A stretch of DNA of 64,000 bases from an uncultured Verrucomicrobia subdivision 3 bacterium (GCA_903895255.1 CAITTG010000010.1:58061-122060); one strand, 5' to 3'. Positions 41,001 through 49,571 are shown, counted from the stretch's first letter. Notes: generated by a model not told the origin, from the sequence alone. Numbers and translations are program-made.

Positions 41001-44000
41001 CGATTTGACTGTCCTGGATGCCATTGAATTGCCCCAGATTATCTCGGTCCAACAGATAGAGCGTGCCCGCCTTGCCCGCCCCCGCCAGCAGGTGGGGATG
41101 CGCCGGGCTGCCCGCCGCATCCGGCAGGACCAGCGGGCTGCCGGCCGACAGGTCGAGATCCGCGCCACTCAATGCCGCCTGATTATACGGGGTGAAGTAG
41201 TCCGTCAGGATGAGTTCCCCGCCCGGACTGAATTTGAGCAGGCTGTCACTCAAATTATATTGCGAGGGATCGCTATAATTCGTCCCGAAATCGCCATTGC
41301 CCGTCATCACGAACACCCCGCCGGACGGATCCGCCGCCAGCCCCCCGCCCGACTGCCAGATCCCGCCCTGGCCGCCATTGGGCGTGTCGCAATAAATTCC
41401 CTTTTGCTGCAGCGTCTGCGCGTCATAAGCCATCACCCAGCCGTGATACGCGTAATAATCGCACTGGGAGGAGTAGCCGAAATACACCACCCCATCTTGC
41501 AGCAGCAACCCCGTCCGGCATTGTTCCACGCGCGGATTAAACACCACAGCCTCACCCCCGTCACCGCTCCCGGGCACTGTGCCCCCAATCACCACCGGAC
41601 TGTTGCTTTGTTCCTGCCCCGTCAGGAGGTTCAACGCATGCAGCCGGTGGACATAGTTGGGCACGCCATTGGTGGTTTCACGCGTGAGCGCCTCCAGGTA
41701 AATCGTGTTCCCCCCGAGGTCAATCACCGGCGTGGCCGCGATGCACTCCTCATAGGGAATATTGCCGCAGCCCCCGACGTCCGCCGGGGTGATCGGGGTC
41801 ACACCCGCCGCCGGATTGACCAGGCTGGTCTGCCACAGCGGCGCCGCATTGACCCCCTGATTGCCATCCGCGTCAAACGCGTACACCGTGCCATGCTGGG
41901 TGGCCACATACACCACATTATGCACCCCCTGGCCCGGGATGCTCAGTCCGCTGACATACAGCGGCTGCGCATAGACCGCGCCATCCACCGGCTGCGAAAA
42001 GACCAGCCCAAAACCACTGTTGGTCACCGTGGCGGGCGTCAGCACCAACTCATTCGTATTCGCCCCGGTCCGGCCGTTGTCATGCTGCGTGGTCAGGACA
42101 TGCTGGCAGCGGTTGGTCGGAATCGGCAGCACGGTCAGTTGCGCGCTCGCGCTCGCCGTCAGGCCCAAACTGTTGGAGGCCACCAGGGCGTACGCGCCCG
42201 TTTGATTTGTCTGCAGATTGGGCAGCATCAGTCGGGCCAGATTCTGGCCGGGCAGGTTGGTCCCATTGCACTGCCATTGCAGGCTGATGGGCAGACTCCC
42301 GCCCACCGTCGCGGTCAGGACCGCCAGGTCATTCTGATACCCCGCGAATGACACCGGAGATTGCGTAAAAAACGGCGGGCTCGGCGGCTGGATCGTCACC
42401 GCCAGCGCCGGACTCTCATTGGTGCCCAGCGCATTGCCCACCAACACCGCATAACTGCCTGAATCAGTGACTTGCGGACTGGCGAGCACGAGCGTGGCGT
42501 TGGTGGCCCCGGGAATGCTGGCACCGTTGAACTGCCATTGATACTGAAATGGCGGCGTGCCGCCGGACACCGCGGACAATGTGAGGTTGGTGCCCAGGGG
42601 AAGCGACGCGGCCGGGGAGGCCACCGGCGTGCCCGGCGCCGGCGCCACCGCCCATTGGCCTGCCTGATATACGGCCACTTCCGCCGGCGTCAGCGCCCGG
42701 TCGGCAATTAACAAATCCGCCAGCCAGCCGGTGAAATTCGCATCCGCCGTGGTTCGGCCCGCGATAAAGTTGGCCCCCTGCACATTGGGTGGCTCCGGCG
42801 TCCGGCTCCCCACATTCACCCCGTCCAAATAAACCGTTTGCGTAATGCCATCGTACGTGACCACCAGCGCGTGCCAGTGACCGTCCAGGGGGTCCGCCGC
42901 CAAACCCCCCGGGGTGAAATCATTGCCATACCAATAATTGTCCACGCTGCCGGGGCCATTCAAACGCCAGCAGTTGCACTCGTTGTACTGGTTGGCCCCC
43001 CATCCCACAAACCCGCCGTTGGCGGCACCGGCCGGATCCGCCTTTTCCCAGACGGCAATGGAGTAAGGACTCGCGTTGGTGGGCAGCCCGGCGGGAAAAC
43101 CGCCGGCCAGGTTGGTCAGCGTGGTCCGGCCATCCAAATAAACCGATCCGCCGGAAGGCCCGTCGTTGGTATAAACCAACTGGCCGCTGGCCACCGTCAA
43201 GGGGTTGCCCAGCGGGCCATTATCGCCGCCCAGATTAATGGGGTTGTTGAACTGCCAGTACGCCACCGTGCCCCGGGGTGCCGTGAGTTGCAGCGTGACG
43301 CCCGGGCTGGCATTCGTGCCCGCCGGGTTGCCCACCAGCACGGTGTAGCTGCCCAAATTGGCCACGGTCAGGTTCGCCAGCGTCAGGCTGGCATTGGTGG
43401 CTCCAGACACATTCGTACCGTTTTGCTGCCATTGGTATTGAAAAGGCGGCGTCCCTGTGGCCGCCTCGCTCAGCGTCACCGTGGCCCCGGTGCTCAATGG
43501 CCCCGCCGGGGTGGCCACCGGCGTGCCCGGCACCGGGGCCACCGCCCAGTTGCCCGCCTGATAAGTGGCCACCTCCGTGGCGGTCAAAGCATGGTCGGCA
43601 ATCAGCACATCCGCCAGCCAGCCCGTGAAATTCGCATCCGCCGTGGTTCTGCCCAGGATAAAATTCACCCCCTGCACCATGGGCGGGACCGGCGTTTGCG
43701 TGGCCAGCGGCATCCCGTCCCCATACATCGTTTGGTTGGTGCCATCCCACGTCACCACCAGCGCGTGCCATTGACCGTCCATCGGGTCCACCGCCAGCCC
43801 GGTCAGCACAAAATCGTTGGCATACCAATAATTGTCCACCCCGCCCGGGCCATTCAAACGGAAATTATTCCCCTCCCCCGGCACATTAACCCCCCAGCCG
43901 AGAAAACCCCCGTGCGGGTCGCACGCCCCGTCCGCCCGCTCCCACACGGCCAGGCTGTAGGGACTGGCATTGGTGGGCAACCCCAGGGGGACACCCCCGG

Positions 44001-44352
44001 CTTGGTTGGTCAGCGTGGTCCGGCCATCCAGATAAACCGAGCCGCCGGAAGGTCCATCATTCGTCACAGTCAGCGCACCGCTGGCGACCGCCAGATTATT
44101 TCCCAGCAGTCCCCCGTCGGCACCGGGATTGGCGGGATTGTTAAACGGCCAGTAAGCCACCGTGCCGGTCCCCGGCGGCTGGGCCCGTGCCGAAAAATGA
44201 GACGCCACCAGCAGGGCCACCATTAAAATGGCGCCGCACCCTGGTAAAAAGCCGCGGCCGCGGACGGTTAACCTCCCTCCCGCCAGCCTGACATGTCGAT
44301 GCGCATGCCCGGACTGCGACGACGCGTCCCGGGCGGTTAATATGCAACTCAT
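38074..44352 (-). CDS. 2092-residue secreted LamG/Ig/quinoprotein/PA14/dihaem protein with FYR end
   Basis: Start ATG 44352, then a hydrophobic export segment (AILMVALLVASHFSARA, about 41-57). Order: LamG (64-266), Ig-like (272-357), a second LamG-Ig unit from 361 that repeats the first, a third Ig-like, a PQQ/beta-propeller-like part (about 760-1200; NVVYVATQHGTVYAFDADG), a chitobiase C-terminal-like domain (YYTLDGSIPGTNS), PA14 (GTADDGIRLRVNG), another Ig, and a TIGR03806-like cytochrome region with two haem-c motifs, CLSCH near residue 1764 and CAGCH near 1845, plus GVRMPP. A second chitobiase C-terminal-like repeat and the FYR end follow (ARFYRCYQQP). It resembles large planctomycete/verrucomicrobial sugar-binding and redox proteins; substrate unknown. 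The haem count and possible electron role are inferred. Confidence 0.85.
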   Translation of the reverse strand: MSCILTARDASSQSGHAHRHVRLAGGRLTVRGRGFLPGCGAILMVALLVASHFSARAQPPGTGTVAYWPFNNPANPGADGGLLGNNLAVASGALTVTNDGPSGGSVYLDGRTTLTNQAGGVPLGLPTNASPYSLAVWERADGACDPHGGFLGWGVNVPGEGNNFRLNGPGGVDNYWYANDFVLTGLAVDPMDGQWHALVVTWDGTNQTMYGDGMPLATQTPVPPMVQGVNFILGRTTADANFTGWLADVLIADHALTATEVATYQAGNWAVAPVPGTPVATPAGPLSTGATVTLSEAATGTPPFQYQWQQNGTNVSGATNASLTLANLTVANLGSYTVLVGNPAGTNASPGVTLQLTAPRGTVAYWQFNNPINLGGDNGPLGNPLTVASGQLVYTNDGPSGGSVYLDGRTTLTNLAGGFPAGLPTNASPYSIAVWEKADPAGAANGGFVGWGANQYNECNCWRLNGPGSVDNYWYGNDFTPGGLAADPLDGHWHALVVTYDGITQTVYLDGVNVGSRTPEPPNVQGANFIAGRTTADANFTGWLADLLIADRALTPAEVAVYQAGQWAVAPAPGTPVASPAASLPLGTNLTLSAVSGGTPPFQYQWQFNGASIPGATNATLVLASPQVTDSGSYAVLVGNALGTNESPALAVTIQPPSPPFFTQSPVSFAGYQNDLAVLTATVGGSLPISLQWQCNGTNLPGQNLARLMLPNLQTNQTGAYALVASNSLGLTASASAQLTVLPIPTNRCQHVLTTQHDNGRTGANTNELVLTPATVTNSGFGLVFSQPVDGAVYAQPLYVSGLSIPGQGVHNVVYVATQHGTVYAFDADGNQGVNAAPLWQTSLVNPAAGVTPITPADVGGCGNIPYEECIAATPVIDLGGNTIYLEALTRETTNGVPNYVHRLHALNLLTGQEQSNSPVVIGGTVPGSGDGGEAVVFNPRVEQCRTGLLLQDGVVYFGYSSQCDYYAYHGWVMAYDAQTLQQKGIYCDTPNGGQGGIWQSGGGLAADPSGGVFVMTGNGDFGTNYSDPSQYNLSDSLLKFSPGGELILTDYFTPYNQAALSGADLDLSAGSPLVLPDAAGSPAHPHLLAGAGKAGTLYLLDRDNLGQFNGIQDSQIVQEIPNAIGTPWNFLVPAWFNNTLYFQGNDDVLRGFPIAGAVINTNAAISSSVTFGGPGGGPAVSANGTNDGIVWALETDAWPNGGPAVLHAYNATNLAELYNSSQVPGRDVAGAAVKWTVPTVAGGKVYAGGDFSLSVYGKGVFLPPPTISPPGGRFTNTITVTLADAAPGAALYYTLDGSIPGTNSTLYTGPLVLTNSAGLNVRAAQPGAVSSQVVLAAFLNHSAVGTGTGLTGAYYAGQAGTMTNTPTLVRVDPLIDFNWSAAGPDPSVGQQNFTVAWTGSVQPQFDETYTFYGTADDGIRLRVNGQEIFDGWVEEATTTYQGSIALKAGQLYNLELDYFQGCCAAVVELRWSSPSTPLADVPTTQLYPHTNPPPVVAISAPTNGTTLTGGSSVTLTAEAAAQYNPLSQVLFYTNGVCLGGLTNPPYTLTVSGLAAGSLTLTAVATDGSGLASTSAPVVLTVNAGSGLPYGLTNRPVTPAYYNLPAAINGALPTTLSQAGLFTDLTNLVPAMGLIAYTPNTPAWSDGAAGSHWLAVPFAGGQNTPDQQISFTPTGPWSFPGGTVFVQNLALATDQTNSNAPLRRLETRVLVRDPYGAAYGITYKWRPDNSDADLLTNSLTENLVITNATGTVTQVWNYPSPSACLSCHNANAGYVLGVNTRQLNGSFTYPATGVSDNQLRTLNQLGLINPAFDDAGITQLAAMVAVTNDGAPLLCRVKSYIDANCAGCHQPGGAGPSFDARYDTALTNQSLVYGPVIANLGVDNAYVVSPQDIWRSMLYQRADSLVRGVRMPPAAHSVADSNALAVVAGWIGSLPGIPALPPPGISPAGGTFVQSVEVSLQPPDTNATLYYTLDGSLPTPASLAYAGPFVLTKSATVTVNAWEAGYTNSVATSSLFAVQPPVVFTGAYAWTNGGFAAQVAGVAGKSYVLQSSCNLVNWVSLSTNVAPVTPFFLLDPAAPAGRARFYRCYQQP

Positions 44353-44433
44353 TGTTCCATGACACCTTAGCTTATTCTACACCTGTCAGCAAACCGAAAA
44401 TGCTGCTTGTGTTGCCCGCCATGAGCGTTATTG

Positions 44434-44498
44434 TGAGGCTGGCCTCAGGCAAAATTAAGGATTGCCCGGCCATGCGACCAACCGCCGGAATCCGGCGG
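44434..44498. promoter_or_regulatory. Two palindromic sites in the divergent region before alanine dehydrogenase
   Basis: TGAGGC-TG-GCCTCA (44434-44447) and the stem CCGCCGG-AAT-CCGGCGG (44482-44498), the second followed by an AATTTTATAAA stretch, lie in the 180 bp between the 2092-residue gene and the alanine dehydrogenase ATG at 44535. They are candidate operators or a leader hairpin for the dehydrogenase. Confidence 0.3.
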
Positions 44499-44534
44499 CC
44501 AATTTTATAAACCATTGCATTATTGCCCGACATT

Positions 44535-45635
44535 ATGATCATCGGCTTGCCCAAGGAAATTAAAGTCCAGGAATACCGGGTGGCGCTGCTGCCCTCGGCG
44601 GTTTACCAACTCGTCAAACGCGGCCACCAAGTGGTCGTGGAACGCTCGGCCGGGGCCGGCGCGGGTTATCCAGACGCCGAATACGAGGCGGCCGGCGCCA
44701 CCTTGGTGGCCGACCACAACACCGTGTTCGAACGGGCGGAACTCATCATCAAAGTCAAGGAACCGCTGCCGTCCGAATATCCCCTGCTGCGGCGGGGACA
44801 GTTGCTCTTCACTTACCTGCACCTGGCCGCCAGCCGTCCCCTCACCGACGCCCTGATGGCCTCCGGGGTTACCGGCATTGCCTATGAAACCATCGAAGTC
44901 AACCGCCGGCTGCCGTTGCTCGAACCCATGAGCGAAATCGCCGGTCGCATGAGTGTGCTCGTGGGCGGGTACTTTCTGGCCAAGCATTTTGGCGGCAGCG
45001 GCGTGCTGCTCGGCGGCGTGCCCGGGGTGCTGCCCGGCAAGGTCGTCGTCCTCGGCGGCGGCGCCTCCGGCATCAACGCCGCCCGCATGGCCCAGGGGCT
45101 GGGTGCGGATGTGACGATTCTTGAGGTGGATCTGGAGCGCATGCGGTTCCTGGACATCACCCTGCACACCGCTCACACCCTCTATTCCAACGAAGCGCAT
45201 TTGCTGGAGTTGCTGCCCAAAGTGGATTTGCTCATCGGCGCGGTGCTGGTGCCCGGAGCCAAGGCCCCCAAGCTCATCAACCGGGAAATGCTTCGCTGCA
45301 TGCGGCCCGGCAGCGTGCTCGTGGACATTGCCATCGACCAGGGTGGCTGCGCCGAAACCTCCCGCGCCACCACCCATGACCATCCGGTCTATGTGGAGGA
45401 GGGCGTGACCCATTATTGCGTGGCCAACATGCCTGGCGCCTACGCCCGCACCGCCACCCAGGCCCTCACGAACGTCACCTATCGCTACCTGGAAACCCTC
45501 GCCGACCTCGGCCTCGCCGAAGCCTGCCAGCGCCAGCCCGCCATTATCGGCGGCATCAATGTCATGGACGGCCACATCACCCACAAAGCCGTGGCCGAGG
45601 CGCATGGTCTGCCTTATACTCCGCCCAAGCTTTAA
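44535..45635 (+). CDS. ald: Alanine dehydrogenase
   Basis: 366 residues from ATG 44535 (a TTG 12 nt upstream gives a longer frame, but MIIGLPKEIKVQEYRVAL is the canonical N-terminus). It interconverts L-alanine and pyruvate plus ammonia with NAD+ in the cytoplasm. Arg15 (QEYR), Lys75 (IKVKEP) and His96 (TYLHLA) match the known substrate and catalytic residues by position; VVVLGGGASGINAARMAQGLGA is the Rossmann glycine loop and DIAIDQGGCAETS the later active-site segment. It is upstream of a YhcG-type nuclease and divergent from the large secreted protein. Confidence 0.96.
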   Translation: MIIGLPKEIKVQEYRVALLPSAVYQLVKRGHQVVVERSAGAGAGYPDAEYEAAGATLVADHNTVFERAELIIKVKEPLPSEYPLLRRGQLLFTYLHLAASRPLTDALMASGVTGIAYETIEVNRRLPLLEPMSEIAGRMSVLVGGYFLAKHFGGSGVLLGGVPGVLPGKVVVLGGGASGINAARMAQGLGADVTILEVDLERMRFLDITLHTAHTLYSNEAHLLELLPKVDLLIGAVLVPGAKAPKLINREMLRCMRPGSVLVDIAIDQGGCAETSRATTHDHPVYVEEGVTHYCVANMPGAYARTATQALTNVTYRYLETLADLGLAEACQRQPAIIGGINVMDGHITHKAVAEAHGLPYTPPKL

Positions 45636-45736
45636 TATTATGCTTGGAAACCTCGGTGTCGCCGTGTGGCCGAGCCTCGCAAGTAAGATTTTAAATTGTC
45701 CGCCTTTTGGCAATCCTGAAGCATGTGGCCTGAATT

Positions 45737-46939
45737 ATGAAACGGAAACGGTCCGGCAAAAAACGCGCTGCCACCAGCCCTGCCATCGTGGTGGGCCCGC
45801 TCGCTGATTATCCTGCCTTCCTGGCCGGCTTGAAGGAGCGCATCCTGCACGCCCGCACCACCGCCGCCCGGGCCGTCAACCATGAGTTGGTGCTGCTTTA
45901 TTGGGACATTGGCCGGGGAATTGTGGAAAAGCAGCAACGGGCCGGCTGGGGTGACGCCGTCGTCGAACGGCTGGCCGCCGATCTACGAATCGCGTTTCCC
46001 GATCTGCGCGGTTTTTCGGCGGACAACCTCTGGCAAATGCGCCAATTTTTTGCCGAGTACTCATCCGCCGAGTTTCTGGCACAAGCTGTGCCAGAATTGC
46101 GAACCCGGCCCGCCAAATTTCTGGCACAAGCTGTGCCAGAATCTCTTCCCGCCCGTCCCGCCGTCTTTCCCGGCCCGGAAAATCCCATCCGGGCGGTGCG
46201 GGAATTGGTTGCGGCCATCCCGTGGGGTCATCATGTGGAGTTGCTAAAAAAAGTCAAAGTCCCCGCCGCCCGGCTGTACTACCTCCGGGCCACCGCCCAA
46301 TTTGGCTGGAGCCGCAACGTCCTGCTCAACCAAATCAAGGCGGGTGCCTACGAGCGCGCGGTCGCCGAGCAAAAGACCCATAATTTCACCCGCGCCCTGC
46401 CGGAACATCTCGCCGAACAGGCGGACGAAATGCTCAAGAGCCGCTACAACCTCGAGTTCCTCGGCCTGGAAAGCGCCCGCCAGGAGCGCGACTTGGAAAA
46501 ACGCCTCGTTGCCCGGCTGCAACAGTTCATTCTGGAACTGGGCTATGGTTTTTGCTTTGTTGGCCGCCAATATCGCCTGGCGTTGGGCCGGAAGGAATAC
46601 TTTGTGGACCTCCTTTTCTACCACCGCTTCCTCAAGGCCCTGGTCGCCTTCGACCTGAAAATCGGCCCGTTCGAGCCCGAGCATGCCGGCAAAATGGATT
46701 TTTATCTCAACCTCCTCAACGACCAGGAACGCGCCCCGGATGACCAGCCTTCCCTGGGCATCATCCTCTGCGCTGAAAAAGACGACGTGGAAGTCGAGTT
46801 CGCCCTAAAAACCAAAAACAATCCCATCGGGGTGGCTGAATACCACCTCCAATCCCGATTACCCGCCCAGTTTAAGGGCCGCTTACCCACCGCCAAACAA
46901 CTCGCCGACGTCGTGCGTCAGGCACGCGAACCAAACTAA
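45737..46939 (+). CDS. YhcG-type PDDEXK nuclease (DUF1016) with internal palindrome repeats
   Basis: 400 residues. The N-terminal DUF1016 domain (about 30-110) reads VNHELVLLYWDIGRGIVEKQ and DLRGFSADNLWQMRQFF; the C-terminal PDDEXK domain (about 240-400) has GYGFCFVGRQYRLALGRKEY, then FVDLLFYHRFLKALVAFDLK, with the Asp of FVDLLFYH and the AFDLKIG strand as the nuclease core. In between, FLAQAVPE occurs at residues 113-120 and again at 128-135, each encoded by the same 23-bp palindrome. Such proteins are nucleases with a possible role in defence or DNA processing; there is no other defence gene here. The gene is 3 nt before the DUF5009 gene and probably shares its transcript. Confidence 0.88.
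   Translation: MKRKRSGKKRAATSPAIVVGPLADYPAFLAGLKERILHARTTAARAVNHELVLLYWDIGRGIVEKQQRAGWGDAVVERLAADLRIAFPDLRGFSADNLWQMRQFFAEYSSAEFLAQAVPELRTRPAKFLAQAVPESLPARPAVFPGPENPIRAVRELVAAIPWGHHVELLKKVKVPAARLYYLRATAQFGWSRNVLLNQIKAGAYERAVAEQKTHNFTRALPEHLAEQADEMLKSRYNLEFLGLESARQERDLEKRLVARLQQFILELGYGFCFVGRQYRLALGRKEYFVDLLFYHRFLKALVAFDLKIGPFEPEHAGKMDFYLNLLNDQERAPDDQPSLGIILCAEKDDVEVEFALKTKNNPIGVAEYHLQSRLPAQFKGRLPTAKQLADVVRQAREPN
46074..46141. repeat. Two perfect 23-bp palindromes inside the YhcG-type gene, 45 bp apart
   Basis: TTCTGGCACA-AGC-TGTGCCAGAA occurs at 46074-46096 and 46119-46141. Each has 10-bp perfect arms with a 3-nt centre. The 45-bp distance is exactly 15 codons, so both copies are in frame and encode FLAQAVPE. 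They lie in the linker between the DUF1016 and nuclease parts. Confidence 0.95.
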
Positions 46940-46942
46940 ACC

Positions 46943-48163
46943 ATGAATAATCCTCCGACCACCTCCCCCCAGCGCCTCATGTCGCTGGATGCCCTCCGCG
47001 GTTTCGACATGTTCTGGATCCTCGGCGCCGATTCGCTCTTTTATGCCCTGCATGAAATGAAGGCCAATCCCGTCACCAGCTTCCTGGCCTACGAACTGGA
47101 TCATGCCGAGTGGGCGGGCTTTCACGCCTACGACCTCATCTTCCCCCTGTTCGTTTTCATGATGGGCGTGTCCACCGTGTTTTCCCTCACCCGCATCCTC
47201 GCCCAGGAGGGCCGCGCCGCCGCCGTCAATCGCGTCCTGCGCCGGGGCCTCCTCCTGATCGTCATCGGGTTGATCTATTCCGGCGGCTTCACCAACCCCT
47301 GGCCGGACATGCGCCTCATGGGGGTGTTAAATCGCATCGGCCTCGTTTACACCTTTGGCGGACTGCTCTTTATCTTCCTGCGCCCGCGCGCCCTCGCCGG
47401 GGTGGCCATCGGCATCCTGGTCGGCTACTGGGCGCTGCTGGCCCTCGTGCCCTTTCCCGACGTCCGCCCCATGCCGGGCGGCCTGGACGTCATCTCCAAG
47501 GAGGCCGGCTTCACCAATGTGGACCAGCTTAACTTCGCCAGCACCAATTTCATCCGCCATTTCTACATTCAAGGCGTCAACCTCACCGATTATATTGATC
47601 AAAAATACCTGCCCGGTCGCAAATACGACGGCACCTACGATCCCGAGGGCATCCTGAGCACCCTGCCCGCCATCGTCACCGGCCTGCTGGGGATTTTCGC
47701 CGGATTATTCCTGCGCCAGCCCGGCTTTTCCGACCGCCAGAAAGTCCTGCGCCTGCTCGCCGCCGGCGCCGCCTGCGCCGCCCTCGGCTGGCTCTGGGCC
47801 CTCGACTTTCCCGTCATCAAAAAAATCTGGTCCTCCTCCTTCGTGCTCGTCGCCGGCGGCTACAGCCTGATGCTCCTCGGCACGTTTTACTGGATCGTGG
47901 ATGTCAAACAATGGCGCGCCTGGTGCCAGCCCTTTGTCTGGATTGGCATGAACCCGCTGACCCTCTATCTCACCAGCAATTTCCTCGGCGGCCTGGGCTT
48001 TGAAAAACTCGCCCGCCGCTTGACCGGCGGCCCGGTAAAAATCTTCTTCGACACCCACGTTGCCCCCGGCTTTGGCGAACTGGTCATTTCCCTCACCGCC
48101 GTCGGCCTGTTCCTCTGGTACGCGCGCTTCCTCTACCAACGCAAAATTTTCCTGCGGTTGTAA
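46943..48163 (+). CDS. DUF5009/HGSNAT-like membrane acyltransferase
   Basis: 406 residues, about ten hydrophobic helices. The N-terminus RLMSLDALRGFDMFWILGAD is the conserved start of DUF5009 and of heparan-alpha-glucosaminide N-acetyltransferase relatives; HAYDLIFPLFVFMMGVS follows, then LMGVLNRIGLVYTFGGLLF. A YDPEGILSTLPAIVTGLLGI segment, then the late WIGMNPLTLYLTSNFLG helix, are also family-typical. The family may transfer acyl groups across the inner membrane to sugars. It begins 3 nt after the nuclease gene. Substrate is not predictable. Confidence 0.85.
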   Translation: MNNPPTTSPQRLMSLDALRGFDMFWILGADSLFYALHEMKANPVTSFLAYELDHAEWAGFHAYDLIFPLFVFMMGVSTVFSLTRILAQEGRAAAVNRVLRRGLLLIVIGLIYSGGFTNPWPDMRLMGVLNRIGLVYTFGGLLFIFLRPRALAGVAIGILVGYWALLALVPFPDVRPMPGGLDVISKEAGFTNVDQLNFASTNFIRHFYIQGVNLTDYIDQKYLPGRKYDGTYDPEGILSTLPAIVTGLLGIFAGLFLRQPGFSDRQKVLRLLAAGAACAALGWLWALDFPVIKKIWSSSFVLVAGGYSLMLLGTFYWIVDVKQWRAWCQPFVWIGMNPLTLYLTSNFLGGLGFEKLARRLTGGPVKIFFDTHVAPGFGELVISLTAVGLFLWYARFLYQRKIFLRL

Positions 48164-48472
48164 TCGCATGGGTACGCCCGCGCCTTGGTGGCATGCTGAT
48201 GCGCATGACGCTGACGATGGCCTGTGACGACCTTGGATTGCGGGGGCAGAGCGGCAGCGTCGACCCCGCCTTGGGGGGGGAGCGGAGCGATGGGGCGGCG
48301 CTCCGAACCTCGAATCAACCATCTCCCTGCCGTTTTTTCCCGCTTCAATGCTCCAACCGGCGCCTGTTCAAATTCCTCTGGACTGGCCACTTATAAAGGA
48401 ATATACCGCATCATGTGAAACGCGATCATTCACCCACCCGTGCCTCCCTATTTCAATCGGCTACAGGATGAT
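48164..48472. other. Intergenic region without a supportable gene
   Basis: About 309 bases between the DUF5009 gene and the lipoprotein gene. The first half is GC-rich with an eight-G run at 48274; the second half is AT-richer, with AGGATGATATG giving a good ribosome site for the lipoprotein at 48473. No terminator or RNA gene seen. Confidence 0.45.
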
Positions 48473-48979
48473 ATGCGTCAATCCTCATCCATTTTGTTTG
48501 CGGCTGTTATCACCCTTATGTCGGGCTGTGACGACAATTCCATCCCTAAGCCGGTACGAGTTTCTGTCAACTCCCCAGCGGTGGCTTCAATGCTGTCAGC
48601 GATTGCTCTGATTGATCGGTCGGGGTTGGGGTTTGCGCCAATTCCTGCTGACGGATTTATTTTTCTAAATGATCAGTACAAGCCTGATATTTGGTTAAGT
48701 TTCGACAACTCCGGCGGGCATGATATTTTTTTACGAAAGACCGCTACGGGGTACAAGTATGTCTATGAGATTGAAGTGCGCTACAACCAAAGCAGCTTCA
48801 AGCCTTCGGATGGTCGGTTTCACGAATATGTGTGTCTCGAGTATGAGACCGAGAAATTCCGGGACCATTTAACGACAAACCAGATTTACGCATCTTATAC
48901 TAAGGACGTCGCAGTGCCTTTGCGCGACCATTCACTGGCGTCAGTGCAATCAATTATTGACTCTTGGACGAAACATTAA
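48473..48979 (+). CDS. Lipoprotein of unknown function
   Basis: 168 residues from ATG 48473, preceded by AGGA 6 nt upstream; an earlier in-frame start at 48440 is less likely. The signal sequence SSSILFAAVITLMSGCDDNS contains a lipobox (MSGC) with Cys at about residue 18. The mature protein has beta-rich segments (YKPDIWLSFDNSGGHDIFLR, YKYVYEIEVRYNQ). Its GC content is clearly lower than that of its neighbours, which could mean acquisition by transfer. No family recognised. Confidence 0.7.
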   Translation: MRQSSSILFAAVITLMSGCDDNSIPKPVRVSVNSPAVASMLSAIALIDRSGLGFAPIPADGFIFLNDQYKPDIWLSFDNSGGHDIFLRKTATGYKYVYEIEVRYNQSSFKPSDGRFHEYVCLEYETEKFRDHLTTNQIYASYTKDVAVPLRDHSLASVQSIIDSWTKH

Positions 48980-49015
48980 AGAAATGAAGTTAAAGTCAGA
49001 GAACTAACCCAATTC

Positions 49016-49441
49016 ATGAACGTCCAAACCACCCTCAATTTTTACGGCCGCACCGAAGAAGCCGTCCAGTTTTATAACCGGGCGCTTGCCGCCGAGAGCC
49101 TCTTCCTAATGCGGTTTCGCGATCGTCCCGACGCGGCCACCCTAAAGCCGGGCTTGGAGGACAAAATCTTTCACGCCACCTTCCGCATCGGCTCCACGGA
49201 ACTCATGGCGTCCGACTGCGGATGCGAGTCGTCCCCGGCCGAACCCACCTTCACCGGCTTCGCCCTGGCCCTCGAAGTCGACACCCCCGAACAAGCCGAG
49301 CGGTTCTTTGCGGCCCTCAGCGAGGGTGGTCGGATTCAGATCCCGCTGATGCAAACCTTTTTCGCCACCCGCTACGGCATCGTCATCGACCGCTACGGCA
49401 TCGCATGGAAGATCAAAACCGGGGCAACCCCCCAAAGCTGA
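49016..49441 (+). CDS. VOC-superfamily PhnB-like protein
   Basis: 141 residues: MNVQTTLNFYGRTEEAVQFY followed by IGSTELMASDC and GFALALEVDTPEQAERFFAA. This is the two-module VOC fold of the PhnB type (F-F-x-G-x-x-E-A start, then a beta strand with a hydrophobic D-x-G loop). PhnB-like members have no firmly known reaction; many are annotated as glyoxalase-like or 3-demethylubiquinone-9-methyltransferase-like proteins. The FATRYGIVIDRYGIAWKI end is typical. It stands alone after the lipoprotein gene. Confidence 0.85.
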   Translation: MNVQTTLNFYGRTEEAVQFYNRALAAESLFLMRFRDRPDAATLKPGLEDKIFHATFRIGSTELMASDCGCESSPAEPTFTGFALALEVDTPEQAERFFAALSEGGRIQIPLMQTFFATRYGIVIDRYGIAWKIKTGATPQS

Positions 49442-49571
49442 GCTAAAAACCCGGTCCCCCTCGCTTCCCCAACCCCCCGGAACCGGCTTCCCTTCGCCAG
49501 CCCACCCCGGTCCGCGCGCAGCGTCCGGGAGTGCGCCAGTCCTCTGGCGCTTTCCTCTCTTGGCTTCCTCA

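Noticed and set aside
40729..42351. 540-residue plus-strand frame within the 2092-residue gene
   Set aside because: Arg/His-rich shadow of the quinoprotein-like region.
48193..48418. Two overlapping 64-67-residue plus-strand frames before the lipoprotein gene
   Set aside because: They have no ribosome site, mutually overlap, and contain the G-run; composition is non-coding.
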